The notes below the pieces were generated by a model that was not told where the DNA came from, did not search any database, and worked only from the letters and a program-made list of their open reading frames with translations. The translations under genes and the position numbers were made by a program. DNA of 64,000 nucleotides from Bacteroidaceae bacterium (lineage in GTDB: Bacteria; Bacteroidota; Bacteroidia; Bacteroidales; Bacteroidaceae). Of the stretch, positions 17,277 through 26,169 are shown in pieces (position 1 is the stretch's first letter; every line of letters starts with the position of its first letter). The stretch spans positions 181,559-245,558 of the forward strand of contig JAGAQH010000029.1 in NCBI GenBank assembly GCA_017622815.1, read 5' to 3'.

Positions 17277-18728
17277 ATGAAGAAACAAGGATATACCTCT
17301 ATCCACCACATACTCAAATACATTGGCGTCTTCGGCAGTGTCGAAGTCCTCAAGACTTTGGCAAACATGTCCCGAGGAAAGATAACAGCATCCTTCCTTG
17401 GCCCTTTCGGCACCGGTCTGATAGCCATATACCACAACATACTGGACGTTATACGTTCCTGCACCAACATCGGTCTTGAGACCGCCAGCATACAGCAGTT
17501 GAGCGAAATAGACGCCCAGTCGCAGCAAGAGGAAATAGCCGGAATGGCCAAGGTGATACGCACCTGGTCCATGGCCATGGCCATTCTTGACGTTGTGGTG
17601 TGTCTGGTTGTGGCCTTGGTGCTTGACGACATTTTCTTTAACGACAACATTTCCCACCGCACGGAGGTTCTCATGCTTATCCCGGCAGCATTCATGGCTC
17701 CTATTGCCACCGGAGAGTGTGCCATTCTGAAGGGTACTCACAAACTCAAGCGTGTAGCCATCGTGGAACTGCTATGCGCCATAGGGACTGTCATATGCAC
17801 CCTTGCCTTATACTGGATGTGGGGGCTGTCGGGCATAATACCTGCCCTTAACCTGTGCATAGCCACAGAAACCATCATACACCTCTTCTTCTGCGTCCAG
17901 ATTATGCCCTATCGCATAAATTTGTTTTCCGCAGACGTCTGGAAGCGTGGCATCCCCCTGCTCAAGTTCGGCATCCCCTATGCTGCCACGGCCATCATGG
18001 GAGCCATCACCACCACCCTGCTCTATAAGATCATTTCGTCCACAGACAGCATAGCGTTCTACAAGACGGGCTATGCCCTGATCATGTACTACGTAGGCAT
18101 TGTGTTCAGTTCCAATGCCACAGACTATTTCCCACGACTTACCAGCGTATGCCACGACAAGGAACTCAAGGTTGAAACCGTCAACAAGCAGATACATGTC
18201 AGTTTCATGCTCACCACTCCGCTCGTAATGTCATTCCTTCTGGCCATGCCCTTGATTATACTCACGCTATATACCAAGGATTTCATGCCCATGGCAAGCA
18301 TCTGCGTCATGGCCGGTCTGTTCCAACTCCATAGGTCGGTGGCACTGCCTTTGGAATATGTATCCCTTGCACACGGGCACTCATGGATGTTCCTCATTCT
18401 GGAATGCATATACAATGTCCTTGTCATTGCATCCGTACACATTCTCTACAACATTTGGGGATTGGCAGGCATAGGCATAGCACTGTCATTCGTAGGTGTG
18501 TCCAACACCATCCTCCTGAGCATAGTAAACTACTATTTTTACGGCATCAGGATATCAAACAGCAATATAGGCATGATCCTCGCCGGCTCCTGCATGGTCA
18601 CCGCCATCATCATGCTATGCAACACAGACAACTTGCTGCTGCGCTTCGGCATAGGCGTTCCGCTTACCCTGCTTACGGCGGTCTACTGCCTACGGATACT
18701 GAAAAATGACATCACACATGAAGAATGA
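17277..18728 (+). CDS. Wzx-type polysaccharide flippase
   Basis: A 483-residue inner-membrane protein of the MATE/MVF polysaccharide flippase family with 12-14 predicted membrane helices. The N-terminus (GVFGSVEVLKTLANMSRGKI, LGPFGTGLIAIYHNI) matches the O-antigen translocase type that flips undecaprenyl-linked repeat units. The C-terminal helices (GLAGIGIALSFVGVSNTILL) are intact. It starts 36 bases after the plug gene and overlaps the GT2 gene at its 3' end. No Wzy polymerase is seen in the window, so polymerisation must be encoded elsewhere or the product is a single unit. Confidence 0.88.
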   Translation: MKKQGYTSIHHILKYIGVFGSVEVLKTLANMSRGKITASFLGPFGTGLIAIYHNILDVIRSCTNIGLETASIQQLSEIDAQSQQEEIAGMAKVIRTWSMAMAILDVVVCLVVALVLDDIFFNDNISHRTEVLMLIPAAFMAPIATGECAILKGTHKLKRVAIVELLCAIGTVICTLALYWMWGLSGIIPALNLCIATETIIHLFFCVQIMPYRINLFSADVWKRGIPLLKFGIPYAATAIMGAITTTLLYKIISSTDSIAFYKTGYALIMYYVGIVFSSNATDYFPRLTSVCHDKELKVETVNKQIHVSFMLTTPLVMSFLLAMPLIILTLYTKDFMPMASICVMAGLFQLHRSVALPLEYVSLAHGHSWMFLILECIYNVLVIASVHILYNIWGLAGIGIALSFVGVSNTILLSIVNYYFYGIRISNSNIGMILAGSCMVTAIIMLCNTDNLLLRFGIGVPLTLLTAVYCLRILKNDITHEE

Positions 18729-19728
18729 CCCTATCGTCAGCGTTGTTGTTGCCGTACATAACATGAAAGAACACATACGGCAATGCATCGACTCCGTCCT
18801 GAACCAGAGCCTGCAGGAACTGGAATTGGTTTTGGTGGACGATGTCAGCACTGACGGTACAGCAGACATTCTTAGGGAGTATGCCGAGAAAGACGGGCGC
18901 ATAATGCTCGTTTGGCAACCGGAAAACGGTGGTGCCCAGCTGGCACGCAATGCAGGTATCGCTGTATCCCGCGGCAAGTATGTCACCACACTGGACCACG
19001 ATGATTTTCTGGACAAGGATGCCTTGACCAAGGCCCTGGAAACTTTCCGCAATAACGATGGCCTGCAATGCGTCTGCTTCAGGGAAGTCAGGCTTCTGCC
19101 GGACGGTTCCTTCATCGAGCATAAGGAGAAGAACTCTTTCGGTCTCATCAGCGGCGAAGAGGCATACAGAAGAAGCATCGGTTGGAAGGGCATTACCGGC
19201 AGGATGATCGTTACCAGAGAATTACAGATGCAATACCCCTTCGACAACTGCGAACGGGTGTACGGCGAAGACAACACCGCACAGTTGCAGTTCCTGGCCT
19301 CATCCTCGGTGGCCAGTTGTCAGGGCATATATTACCACCGCCTGCTTGACACCTCGCTTTCACACAAGGTGAGCCTCAACAATATCCGTGGCAACATTCG
19401 TTTCATCAACATGAGGGTACAACTCAGGGAACACGGCTATGGCAGTGACATTCTCACGTTGAACGAAACCTTCTTTTGGGAAAGCATCGTCAGTTCCTAC
19501 TATTACTACCACCGCTACCGCCATCGCCTTTCCGAGGGGGAGCAACAGGAAGCCCTACACCTTATTAAATATATGAGGGGGCAGATAGACACCACGCTAC
19601 TGCCACTTTCCACGAAATTGAGGCCAGGCTACTGGAAGATGCCGTCATGGCATCTGTTCAGACTGCAGGAAGAGGCCTACTTCCTGCTTAGGAAGTTTAT
19701 TAAACACGACAAAAACTCATTGGAGTAA
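18718..19728 (+). CDS. Glycosyltransferase family 2
   Basis: A 336-residue GT-A enzyme. The nucleotide-sugar site is VSVVVAVHN near the start, then LVLVDDVSTDGT and the DxD-type TLDHDDFLD near residue 97. The C-terminal half is divergent, which usually means acceptor specificity. I chose the second ATG (18718, MKNDPIV), as it gives the normal distance to the first strand; MTSH at 18706 is equally possible. The start lies within the flippase gene, so the pair is coupled. It is expected to add one sugar to the lipid-linked repeat unit made for the flippase. Confidence 0.88.
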   Translation: MKNDPIVSVVVAVHNMKEHIRQCIDSVLNQSLQELELVLVDDVSTDGTADILREYAEKDGRIMLVWQPENGGAQLARNAGIAVSRGKYVTTLDHDDFLDKDALTKALETFRNNDGLQCVCFREVRLLPDGSFIEHKEKNSFGLISGEEAYRRSIGWKGITGRMIVTRELQMQYPFDNCERVYGEDNTAQLQFLASSSVASCQGIYYHRLLDTSLSHKVSLNNIRGNIRFINMRVQLREHGYGSDILTLNETFFWESIVSSYYYYHRYRHRLSEGEQQEALHLIKYMRGQIDTTLLPLSTKLRPGYWKMPSWHLFRLQEEAYFLLRKFIKHDKNSLE

Positions 19729-19743
19729 AAGCCACCACACACC

Positions 19744-20844
19744 ATGAAATACCTGAAGAACAGCATCCGGCACTTTTTGCATATCATCGGCCTTATCCTC
19801 ATGCCGTTGCGGTATGTTGTATGCCGTATGCGTTTCCCCAAGCAGTTGGATATGACGATTGAGGATGCCGAAAACCTGCTTTCTGCCATTCACCCCGACA
19901 ACGGGCAGACCTGTCTGTGCAACAACAGCATAGAAACAGTCTACGACCTGCACATCATCGTGCCCGTATACAATACCGCCCCATACCTAAGACAATGCCT
20001 TGACTCTATCTTTCAGCAAAAGACAGAGTTTTCCTTTTTCGTATCCATCGTAGACGACGGCAGCACAGACTCCAGCCCTGCCCTGCTCGACGATTATTAT
20101 GCATCCTTGCAAGGAACCTCTCACTACTCTACCACTGAAATCATACATCAGGCCAACCAAGGACCATCCGCTGCCAGAAACACGGCCCTCAGCAGCATAC
20201 ATGGTAAATACATCATGTTCGTTGACAGCGACGACATGCTTCTGCCCGGAGCCATCCAAACACTGATGAGAGGTGCCACCCTGTCGGGAGCGGATATTTC
20301 AGAAGGCAACTTCGACGGTGGTCCAGCACATGGTTTCGCCTGGGGCAAGGTGTACCGCTCGGAACTCTTCCGACATGTCCACTTCCCACCGGGCTACTGG
20401 TTCGAGGACACCCTGAATGCCTTCTACATCTATCCTCTCTGCCACAGGATTGTACAAGTCCCCGGCATACACTACTACTATCGTCCCAATCCCTGTTCCA
20501 TCATGAACTCCTTCCAAGGAAGCGCCCGTACCGTGGACTCTCTCTGGGCAAGCCGACGTGTTCTCTCCGATTATTTCTCACAGGGACACAAGGCCACCGA
20601 CAGGCTCCTACGACATTTTCTTCAGGATGTCCATTCCACAGCATCGCATTTCCGTACTCTTAAGAACGAGCAGGCAATGCAGGCACTTTTCGCCATCCAG
20701 TGCGATATGTTCCGAAAGTATTTTGTCGGTGCGACAAACGACAACAACCATGACATCCGTCTTCCATTTCTACTGAAATACACTGCCCATTGCCTGTCAA
20801 CAGCGAACTACAGACTGTTCCGTGCCATAACGGACAGCATATGA
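19744..20844 (+). CDS. Glycosyltransferase family 2
   Basis: A 366-residue GT2 protein. It has a 60-residue N-terminal extension with a hydrophobic stretch (HIIGLILMPLRYVVCRM) before the catalytic domain. Motifs are LHIIVPVYNTAPYL, SIVDDGSTDSS and the metal site MFVDSDDML near residue 158. The region DISEGNFDGGPAHGFAWGKV is typical of the family. It follows the other GT2 gene after 15 bases and is the last gene of this plus-strand run before a repeat block. It could attach a second residue in the same glycan; the sugar cannot be told. Confidence 0.87.
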   Translation: MKYLKNSIRHFLHIIGLILMPLRYVVCRMRFPKQLDMTIEDAENLLSAIHPDNGQTCLCNNSIETVYDLHIIVPVYNTAPYLRQCLDSIFQQKTEFSFFVSIVDDGSTDSSPALLDDYYASLQGTSHYSTTEIIHQANQGPSAARNTALSSIHGKYIMFVDSDDMLLPGAIQTLMRGATLSGADISEGNFDGGPAHGFAWGKVYRSELFRHVHFPPGYWFEDTLNAFYIYPLCHRIVQVPGIHYYYRPNPCSIMNSFQGSARTVDSLWASRRVLSDYFSQGHKATDRLLRHFLQDVHSTASHFRTLKNEQAMQALFAIQCDMFRKYFVGATNDNNHDIRLPFLLKYTAHCLSTANYRLFRAITDSI

Positions 20845-21081
20845 TTCCTATTTTTGCAGGTAGTAAAGAACGGGGAAGACTGACAGCAGTACTTATCATA
20901 CCCCCTCCGCTTCGCTTTGCCCAGCGTCGCACTGGGTAGTGCTCCCCTCAGAGGGCACAGAATGACATTCGGTCATTCTTCTAGAAACCCTCTTCGCCCC
21001 CTGTCTCAGAGGGACAAAGTAGCGAGAAACTTGAAACCTGAAACTTGAAACCTAAAACCTGAAACCTGAAACCCACTCCCC
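20845..21081. repeat. Composite dispersed repeat: palindromic blocks plus GAAACYTGAAAC array
   Basis: Gap of 237 bases between convergent glycosyltransferase genes. CAGTACTTATCATACCCCCT (20887 on) and CCCTGTCTCAGAGGGACAAA (20998 on), the latter continuing into GAAACTTGAAACC, recur in the same order at 33863-33943. The array of GAAACTTGAAACCTGAAAC-type units runs 21026-21074. AGAATGACATTCGGTCATTCT at about 20959-20979 is a short palindrome. Confidence 0.85.
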
Positions 21082-22200
21082 CTAATCACACTTGGGCGAA
21101 GCAATCAGCGACGAATACAGCGTTTCGTACTCTTTGGCAACTTTATCCACATCATGATGTCTGCGCACATACTCCACACTCTGCCTCTTCAGTTCGGGCA
21201 AGCGTTCGGGATGCAGCACCAACTGTTCCAATTGTCTGTAGACACTCTCCTCGTTGGGTTCCACGTTGATTATGGGGCGTAAAGTGCTTTCCCCGAGAAG
21301 GTCGTAATGCTCTTCCTCTCCGCCTCCCACACAAACAATGCCCTTGCCCATGGCCAGCAATGCATTCATTGCCGGGGTGTAACTGTACAGTTGATCCAGT
21401 ATTATATCGCTTCCGTCCATCATGCTCTGATAACGGGCAAAAGGCACACCCTCGGCAACAATCAGTTCTATCCTGTCGGGATAAGCCCGTTCCAGACGTC
21501 TGGCAGCACGCAACATTATGTCCGTTCCCTTATATTGCGAGCGTCCCTTGCTTATTCCCACGAATATCCGTATCCTCTCCCCCTTCGTATAATGTGGTTC
21601 GCTCTCCGGTATAGGGAAAGGGATGAACTTTGTCTTTGCCTTCAAAGCCCCACCCTCTGCCAACTGGTATGTAAGCCAGTATTCATACAGTCCTGCCACT
21701 ATGGCATCCGCCTTCTCTGCCACATAGCGGCACAGGCACTCGGCCTCAGTGCCTATCCATGTGTCTATATCCGCCTGTGCCACGGAGTCCGAGCGTACTT
21801 CATCCCCTATGTTGAAGTCGCTATATCGCATGGGGCGGATGTCGCGGTTCACCTGTGCCCAATAGTGGTCCATTCCGAAGGCTCCCAACACAACATGCCC
21901 GTTGTTCCGGCGCAGATAGTCAAAGATAAGGCGGTGGGGTCCCGGACGCATCTCCAGAAAGACAGGGTTTATCAACTGTACTATGTCGAATCCTCGCATC
22001 TTAGGCAAAGCGCACAACACTCTCCATGCAAAGGACAAATGGCCGCGCAGGTCCATCCTGTGCCCCAGGTCTATGTCCCTGGGATAGCCTTTCCATGAGT
22101 CTCCGCCACTGGCCACGGTCACGTCATGCCCGAGGGCACGAAGTCCTTGGGCCAGAGTCCAATGAACATTGCTGTATTCACCTACAAGGAGTATCTTCAT
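21082..22200 (-). CDS. Glycosyltransferase family 4-like protein
   Basis: A 372-residue GT-B protein. The N-terminal Rossmann half starts KILLVGEYSNVHWTLAQGLR and ALGHDVTVASGG, with GFDIVQLINPVFLEM further on. The C-terminal half has RIRIFVGISKGRSQYKGTDI and ILDQLYSYTPAMNALLAMGK with GGGEEEHYDLLGE, which corresponds to the nucleotide-sugar binding region, though the classical E-x7-E is only partly conserved. It ends in a normal helix (VAKEYETLYSSLI). It reads opposite to the flippase run and converges on a repeat block. It is likely to act in the same surface glycan pathway. Confidence 0.85.
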   Translation of the reverse strand: MKILLVGEYSNVHWTLAQGLRALGHDVTVASGGDSWKGYPRDIDLGHRMDLRGHLSFAWRVLCALPKMRGFDIVQLINPVFLEMRPGPHRLIFDYLRRNNGHVVLGAFGMDHYWAQVNRDIRPMRYSDFNIGDEVRSDSVAQADIDTWIGTEAECLCRYVAEKADAIVAGLYEYWLTYQLAEGGALKAKTKFIPFPIPESEPHYTKGERIRIFVGISKGRSQYKGTDIMLRAARRLERAYPDRIELIVAEGVPFARYQSMMDGSDIILDQLYSYTPAMNALLAMGKGIVCVGGGEEEHYDLLGESTLRPIINVEPNEESVYRQLEQLVLHPERLPELKRQSVEYVRRHHDVDKVAKEYETLYSSLIASPKCD

Positions 22201-22554
22201 ATATTCGTGTCGGTTAAATCCGTTTTAATTCTGCTGTGGAACTGAGCTTCTTTACAGAGCTCCGCCCTTCCGGCCACTCATCATAGCTTAGGGGAGGAAA
22301 GTGGGTGTATCCATACTTTCTCCCCCTAAGTTAGGGGGAGTCCCCGAAGGGGGAAGGGGTCTGTTGACATTAGTCGGTTTGAGACTGCTATCATACGTTT
22401 ATATGGCAGACCCCTCCGTCACTACGCGACACCTCCCCTACCTTAGGGAAGGAAAGTTGGTGTATCCTTGCTTTCTCCCCCTAAGTTAGGGGGCGGAGAG
22501 GGGCATTAGAAGAATGACTGAATGTCATTCTGTTCCCTCAAAGGGTCGCAATCA
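22201..22554. repeat. GC-rich palindromic repeat block, left side of the DUF559 gene
   Basis: No gene seen. It contains one and a half copies of an imperfect inverted unit: CTTAGGGGAGGAAAGTGG, TTTCTCCCCCTAAGTTAGGG, GGAGTCCCCGAAGGGGGAAG, GGGTCTGT. The part 22286-22458 is nearly identical in sequence and order to 23134-23306 (offset 848), so long direct repeats bracket the DUF559 gene. The link TTGACATTAGTCGGTTTGAG (22361 on) occurs in both copies. The repeat runs into the DUF559 3' end. Confidence 0.88.
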
Positions 22555-22992
22555 CTATTGCGACGCCAAAGGGGGAAGGGGTCTGTCCTCCTGGATTTCT
22601 ATTTTAAATTTATTCTTATCTGCCAATAGTTCCTTAACAACATTTCCTATTTGTGTTATGATTGCCTCGGGAAATCTAAACACATCCTTATTTTCGTATC
22701 TCAACAACCGTATACCATGTTGTTCCTGTAAATATCTTGTCCGTATCTGGTCGTGTTCATAGCCGTCAGCATTAAAGTGATAGTCGCCATCAAGTTCTAT
22801 GCCAAGAAGTACTTCCGGACAGTAGAAATCTATAACATAAGAGCCTACACTAAATTGTCGGCGGAATCTCACACCTTCTATTTGTCTTCCCTTTATCATT
22901 TTCCACATGTAAGCCTCTGCAGCAGTGCCATTGGTACGCAGGTAACGCCTGCATCCTCCTTGTTGTGGCTGATTATGGCTACGTTCTTTCAT
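22555..22992 (-). CDS. DUF559 (Vsr-like endonuclease fold) protein inside a repeat element
   Basis: A 145-residue protein. The core, RRYLRTNGTAAEAYMWKMIK, RFRRQFSVGSYVIDFYCPE, LGIELDGDYHF and RLLRYENKDVF, matches DUF559, related to very-short-patch-repair nucleases. The candidate catalytic residues are the Asp and Glu of VIDFYCPE and LGIELDGDYH. Length is usual for the family, whose biological role is not settled. The last ~10 codons (EDRPLPPLASQ) and the stop are made of the palindromic repeat that surrounds the gene. Near-identical ~160-bp direct repeats bracket it at 22286-22458 and 23134-23306. This looks like a repeat-associated cargo rather than a normal house gene. Confidence 0.88.
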   Translation of the reverse strand: MKERSHNQPQQGGCRRYLRTNGTAAEAYMWKMIKGRQIEGVRFRRQFSVGSYVIDFYCPEVLLGIELDGDYHFNADGYEHDQIRTRYLQEQHGIRLLRYENKDVFRFPEAIITQIGNVVKELLADKNKFKIEIQEDRPLPPLASQ

Positions 22993-23543
22993 ATAGAATT
23001 GTTATTTTAGTAAGGACCACATACGCTCTCTCTTGTTGATTGTGGTCTTTACATTCTTGACTGACTTAATTCATGACATCTTCACATTAGCATTTTGGCA
23101 GACCCCTCCGTCGCTGCGCGACACCTCCCCTATCTTAGAGGAGGAAAGTGGGTGTGTCCGTGCTTTCTCCCCCTAAGTTAGGGGGAGTCCCCGAAGGGGG
23201 AAGGGGTCTGTTGACATTAGTCGGTTTGAGACTGCTATCATACGTTTATATGGCAGACCCCTCCGTCGCTGCGCGACACCTCCCCTAACTTAGAGGAGGA
23301 AAGTGGATGTGACTTGCTATGTATCCCCTCCACTGGGGAGGAAAGTGGACGGTCCTTGCTTTCTCCCCCTAAGTTAGGGGGAGTCCCCGAAGGGGGAAGG
23401 GGTCTGTCTACTTTACATGTTTGAGCGCTTTAGGTTCTTTCTACTTCCTGTAATCGTTTTGGCAGACCCCTCCGTCGCTACGCGACACCTCCCCTAACTT
23501 AGGGGAGGAAAGTGGACGATCCTTTCGTTCTCTCTCCCCTATA
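22993..23543. repeat. GC-rich palindromic repeat block, right side of the DUF559 gene
   Basis: No gene seen in 551 bases. From 23095 it holds about three copies of the unit TGGCAGACCCCTCCGTCGCT ... CTTAGGGGAGGAAAGTGG ... CTTTCTCCCCCTAAGTTAGG ... AAGGGGTCTGT, with copies at about 23095-23210, 23253-23410 and 23460-23515. Between them lie TTGACATTAGTCGGTTTGAG (as on the left side) and an unrelated ~45-base link at 23412-23458. Just after the DUF559 start, GGACCACA (23015-23022) and TGTGGTC (23039-23045) can pair. The block continues into the 3' end of the next gene. Confidence 0.88.
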
Positions 23544-24626
23544 CTAAGAGAGGGGACTATTTCCTATACTTTGCCAGAAGGATTTCCAGGTTTCCACTAT
23601 ATTATGCTTTGAATATATCACAGACGTCTCACTGGCCCGTTTACCCATTTCCATTCTCCGTGCACCGTCCTCCATCAGGGTGGATACGGCATCCACAAAG
23701 GCAGCATCGTCATCCTGTGCCACGAGCAAGCCGTTTTCACCATTTTTGATGATATCGGCAGGACCGTACGGACAATCCGTGCTCACCACCGGCAGACCGC
23801 TACGCATGGCCTCTATAATCACCATGGGCAGGCCTTCGCTACGGGAACATAGCAGAAGCATGGCACTCCCAGCATACATGCCGGCAATATCCGAAACACT
23901 TCCGTGCATCACCACACTGTCTTCTATCCCCAGGCGCTCCATCTCGGCACGCATATCATTCTCCATTTCCCCCTCTCCATAAATGTCCAGTTGCCATCCG
24001 GGATGCCTCGCCACTATGCTCTTCCACATACGCAAGAGCCTCAACGGGTCCTTCTGCGGAGACAGACGGCCCACGAAAAGACAGGAGTTTGAAGAACGGC
24101 AAGATTTTAAGGAACCGCCAGGGGACACACTGGTGAAGTTAGGTATCACCTCCACCCTCTTTGCACGGGTGTAGTTTGCTGCATCCCCTCTTGTCAGGCA
24201 CACCACGGCATCCACCCTGCGCTCCATCAGCGGATACAGCCACCTGTGGTTGCTATGCCGGCGTGCCAGATGCGCCTCGAACACGGTAAGACCCTTCCAC
24301 GAAGAGAAGGCCGATAGCATGGCTCCAATGGCACGGAAATGCACCACAACGTCCGGCCCTATCGCGCGTACCTTATTATTATATATATATAGGACACGTG
24401 GCATTGCCGCCAACATGCCCCATGCAGATGTGGGACGCTTCACGCCCAGGCATATCTGCGCCACTCTCTTGTCCAGGGGAAATGCCGGCACCTTTTCGTC
24501 CTGCCATACCGTCATCAGTACCACCTCGAAACCGTCCTCGGCGGCCAGGGCGTTCATCTTCTCTATAAGGATGCGCTCCAGTCCCCCCACGGTGGATATG
24601 TGTTCTATGACGTACAAGAGTTTCAT
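23544..24626 (-). CDS. Glycosyltransferase family 4
   Basis: A 360-residue GT-B enzyme. The N-terminal half begins LLYVIEHISTVGGLERILIE, the C-terminal half has NSCLFVGRLSPQKDPLRLLR, WQLDIYGEGEM and the sugar-nucleotide loop SRSEGLPMVIIEAMRSGLPV with the two Glu of the E-x7-E motif. This is a standard retaining GT4. The final residues NSPLS and the stop fall in a short palindromic repeat (CTCCCCTATACTAAGAGAGGGG-type, 23533-23556), so the native 3' end may have been altered by repeat insertion. It starts seven bases after the MFS-like gene on the same strand; the two are probably co-transcribed. Confidence 0.92.
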   Translation of the reverse strand: MKLLYVIEHISTVGGLERILIEKMNALAAEDGFEVVLMTVWQDEKVPAFPLDKRVAQICLGVKRPTSAWGMLAAMPRVLYIYNNKVRAIGPDVVVHFRAIGAMLSAFSSWKGLTVFEAHLARRHSNHRWLYPLMERRVDAVVCLTRGDAANYTRAKRVEVIPNFTSVSPGGSLKSCRSSNSCLFVGRLSPQKDPLRLLRMWKSIVARHPGWQLDIYGEGEMENDMRAEMERLGIEDSVVMHGSVSDIAGMYAGSAMLLLCSRSEGLPMVIIEAMRSGLPVVSTDCPYGPADIIKNGENGLLVAQDDDAAFVDAVSTLMEDGARRMEMGKRASETSVIYSKHNIVETWKSFWQSIGNSPLS

Positions 24627-24633
24627 ACCGGCA

Positions 24634-25845
24634 CTATCTCGTTACTTTGTAAAACAGCAGGAGCCCAAGCCATGCCACCGGAGCACACAAGGCGTCTATT
24701 AGGAAGAAACGTCCGTAGGTCATCCCCTCCAGCATGAAACCGCTCAGTGCCATTGGCAGAACAAGGCACAGGCTGATTATGGGGATGTACAGGGGATTCA
24801 CTGCATTCTGATAGCGTTCTCCCGATATGCATTCTATGTACTTGCGGCAGGCATTAAGTCCCAGGCCGAAGAACAGTTGTGCCATGAAGGTATATACCGA
24901 CAGAGTCCACAATCCGGCCGGCATGCAATGTGTCATGAGCAGATATACCATGGGCGACAATCCCAGGCAGATGACAAGAGGGGAATGCATCCTTTCCTCA
25001 CCGTAGCGGTGCTGCATGGCACGTCCCATGGCAACACCCAGCAGGAAGGCTATCACGCCTATCGTGCCCTGTGCAAAGCCTACCTCCTGCAATGTGCATC
25101 CCAGTCCGCCGTGCTGTGGCCGGGCCAACAGGAATATGGTTCTGCTGTAGAACATCAGTCCCTGGGGCAATAGCATTGCTCCCAGCAACAGGGCCTGGAT
25201 TGCCCAGCCCTTACGTTGCCATGGCCACCGTTGTGCCACAGGCATGGGCATATTGCCAGGAGTCCTCAGCAACAGAACATTTGCCATGGCGAGCAACAGG
25301 TATACCCCTGCCAGTATGTAGCAGCCCAAGGACCATGAATACGTCACTGCCCTTTGGCGGAAATATATCTGCAACACTCCCACCGCCATTATCATCAGGC
25401 CATAGGTGAGCACCGTTGCCATCTGTGAGGACAATGTGCGCAACAGGCCATGGTATTCTTCCCTGGCATGCATGGTGCGCCTTTTGTAGTAGCGGCGTGC
25501 CTGCAGGTCGTGCCATGCGCTCAGCACGCTAATCCCCATCAGCATCCCCACGCTCCACCATTTCCCGTTGTCCATGGTCAGGGCAAAGGTAAGCAGCATG
25601 GCGGTAATCATGGCCTCGGCCATGTGCAGCCACATTCTGCCCCCTTCTGCTCCGGGCAGGAACCTGCGCATCAGAGGTTGCCCCACCCAGGGCAGCAGCA
25701 ACAGAGCAGCAAAAAGGGTGGACATAGCCACCCCCATGCCCATCTGCAGGAACATTATGAGGGCCACGTAGGTTACCACCACCGAGGGTATCTCGTTGGT
25801 GGCAAAGAGTGTGATGGTCCATAATCCTCCTTCGTTGCTTTTCAT
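24634..25845 (-). CDS. MFS-like membrane transporter
   Basis: A 403-residue protein with about 12 hydrophobic helices (for example VVTYVALIMFLQMGMGVAMS, MLLTFALTMDNGKW). The ATG at 25845 (MKSNEGG) is preferred; a longer frame to 25896 is inside low-complexity repeat sequence. The loop QPLMRRFLPGAEGGRMWLHM and the central HDLQARRYYKRRTMHAREEY are basic, as in the MFS fold. I cannot assign a substrate. It precedes a GT4 gene by seven bases, so a role linked to the surface glycan region is possible, but it does not look like a Wzx protein. Confidence 0.75.
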   Translation of the reverse strand: MKSNEGGLWTITLFATNEIPSVVVTYVALIMFLQMGMGVAMSTLFAALLLLPWVGQPLMRRFLPGAEGGRMWLHMAEAMITAMLLTFALTMDNGKWWSVGMLMGISVLSAWHDLQARRYYKRRTMHAREEYHGLLRTLSSQMATVLTYGLMIMAVGVLQIYFRQRAVTYSWSLGCYILAGVYLLLAMANVLLLRTPGNMPMPVAQRWPWQRKGWAIQALLLGAMLLPQGLMFYSRTIFLLARPQHGGLGCTLQEVGFAQGTIGVIAFLLGVAMGRAMQHRYGEERMHSPLVICLGLSPMVYLLMTHCMPAGLWTLSVYTFMAQLFFGLGLNACRKYIECISGERYQNAVNPLYIPIISLCLVLPMALSGFMLEGMTYGRFFLIDALCAPVAWLGLLLFYKVTR

Positions 25846-26169
25846 TGGGGGAAAGAGTTTTTGGGGAGAGGAAAGGAGAGGAAGGGAGAGGAGCAAGAGG
25901 AACTATAGGAACTATAGAAACTATAGAATCTATAGGATCTATAGGAGCGGGAGGAGGAGAGAAGGAGGTTTCAAGTTTCAGGTTTCTGGTTTCAAGTTTC
26001 AGGTTCATCCGCTCACCGCTTCCCGCTCACCGCTCACCGTTTTCCGTTTTCCGTTTTCCGTTTTCCGTTTTCCGTTTTCCGTTTTAATCCGACTTTGTCA
26101 TCTTGAACCTGCTCCCGCTCGGCAATTCAAACTTGTTTGATTGCTCTCGCTTACTCGCAGATTTCCGTT
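25846..26169. repeat. Low-complexity block: CTATAG runs, TTTCAAG array, CCGTTTT array
   Basis: No gene is supported in this 324-base gap. It holds GGAACTATAGGAACTATAGA and related hexamers (25899-25945), a reverse-oriented TTTCAAGTTTCAGGTTTC array (25968-26003), CCGCTCACCGCTTCCCGCTC (26009 on), and six or more CCGTTTT units (26036-26084). The order from the TTTCAAG array to GCTCACCG is the mirror of 33722-33775, so both are copies of one dispersed block. Confidence 0.85.

Noticed and set aside
22301-22489. Short frame in the palindromic repeat
   Set aside because: Its sequence is repeat only; copies of the repeat at 23149 onward are not consistently open.
25796-26140. Plus-strand frames in the CTATAG/TTTCAAG block
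   Set aside because: Low-complexity translation (YRNYRNYRIYR type) from simple repeats, no start context.
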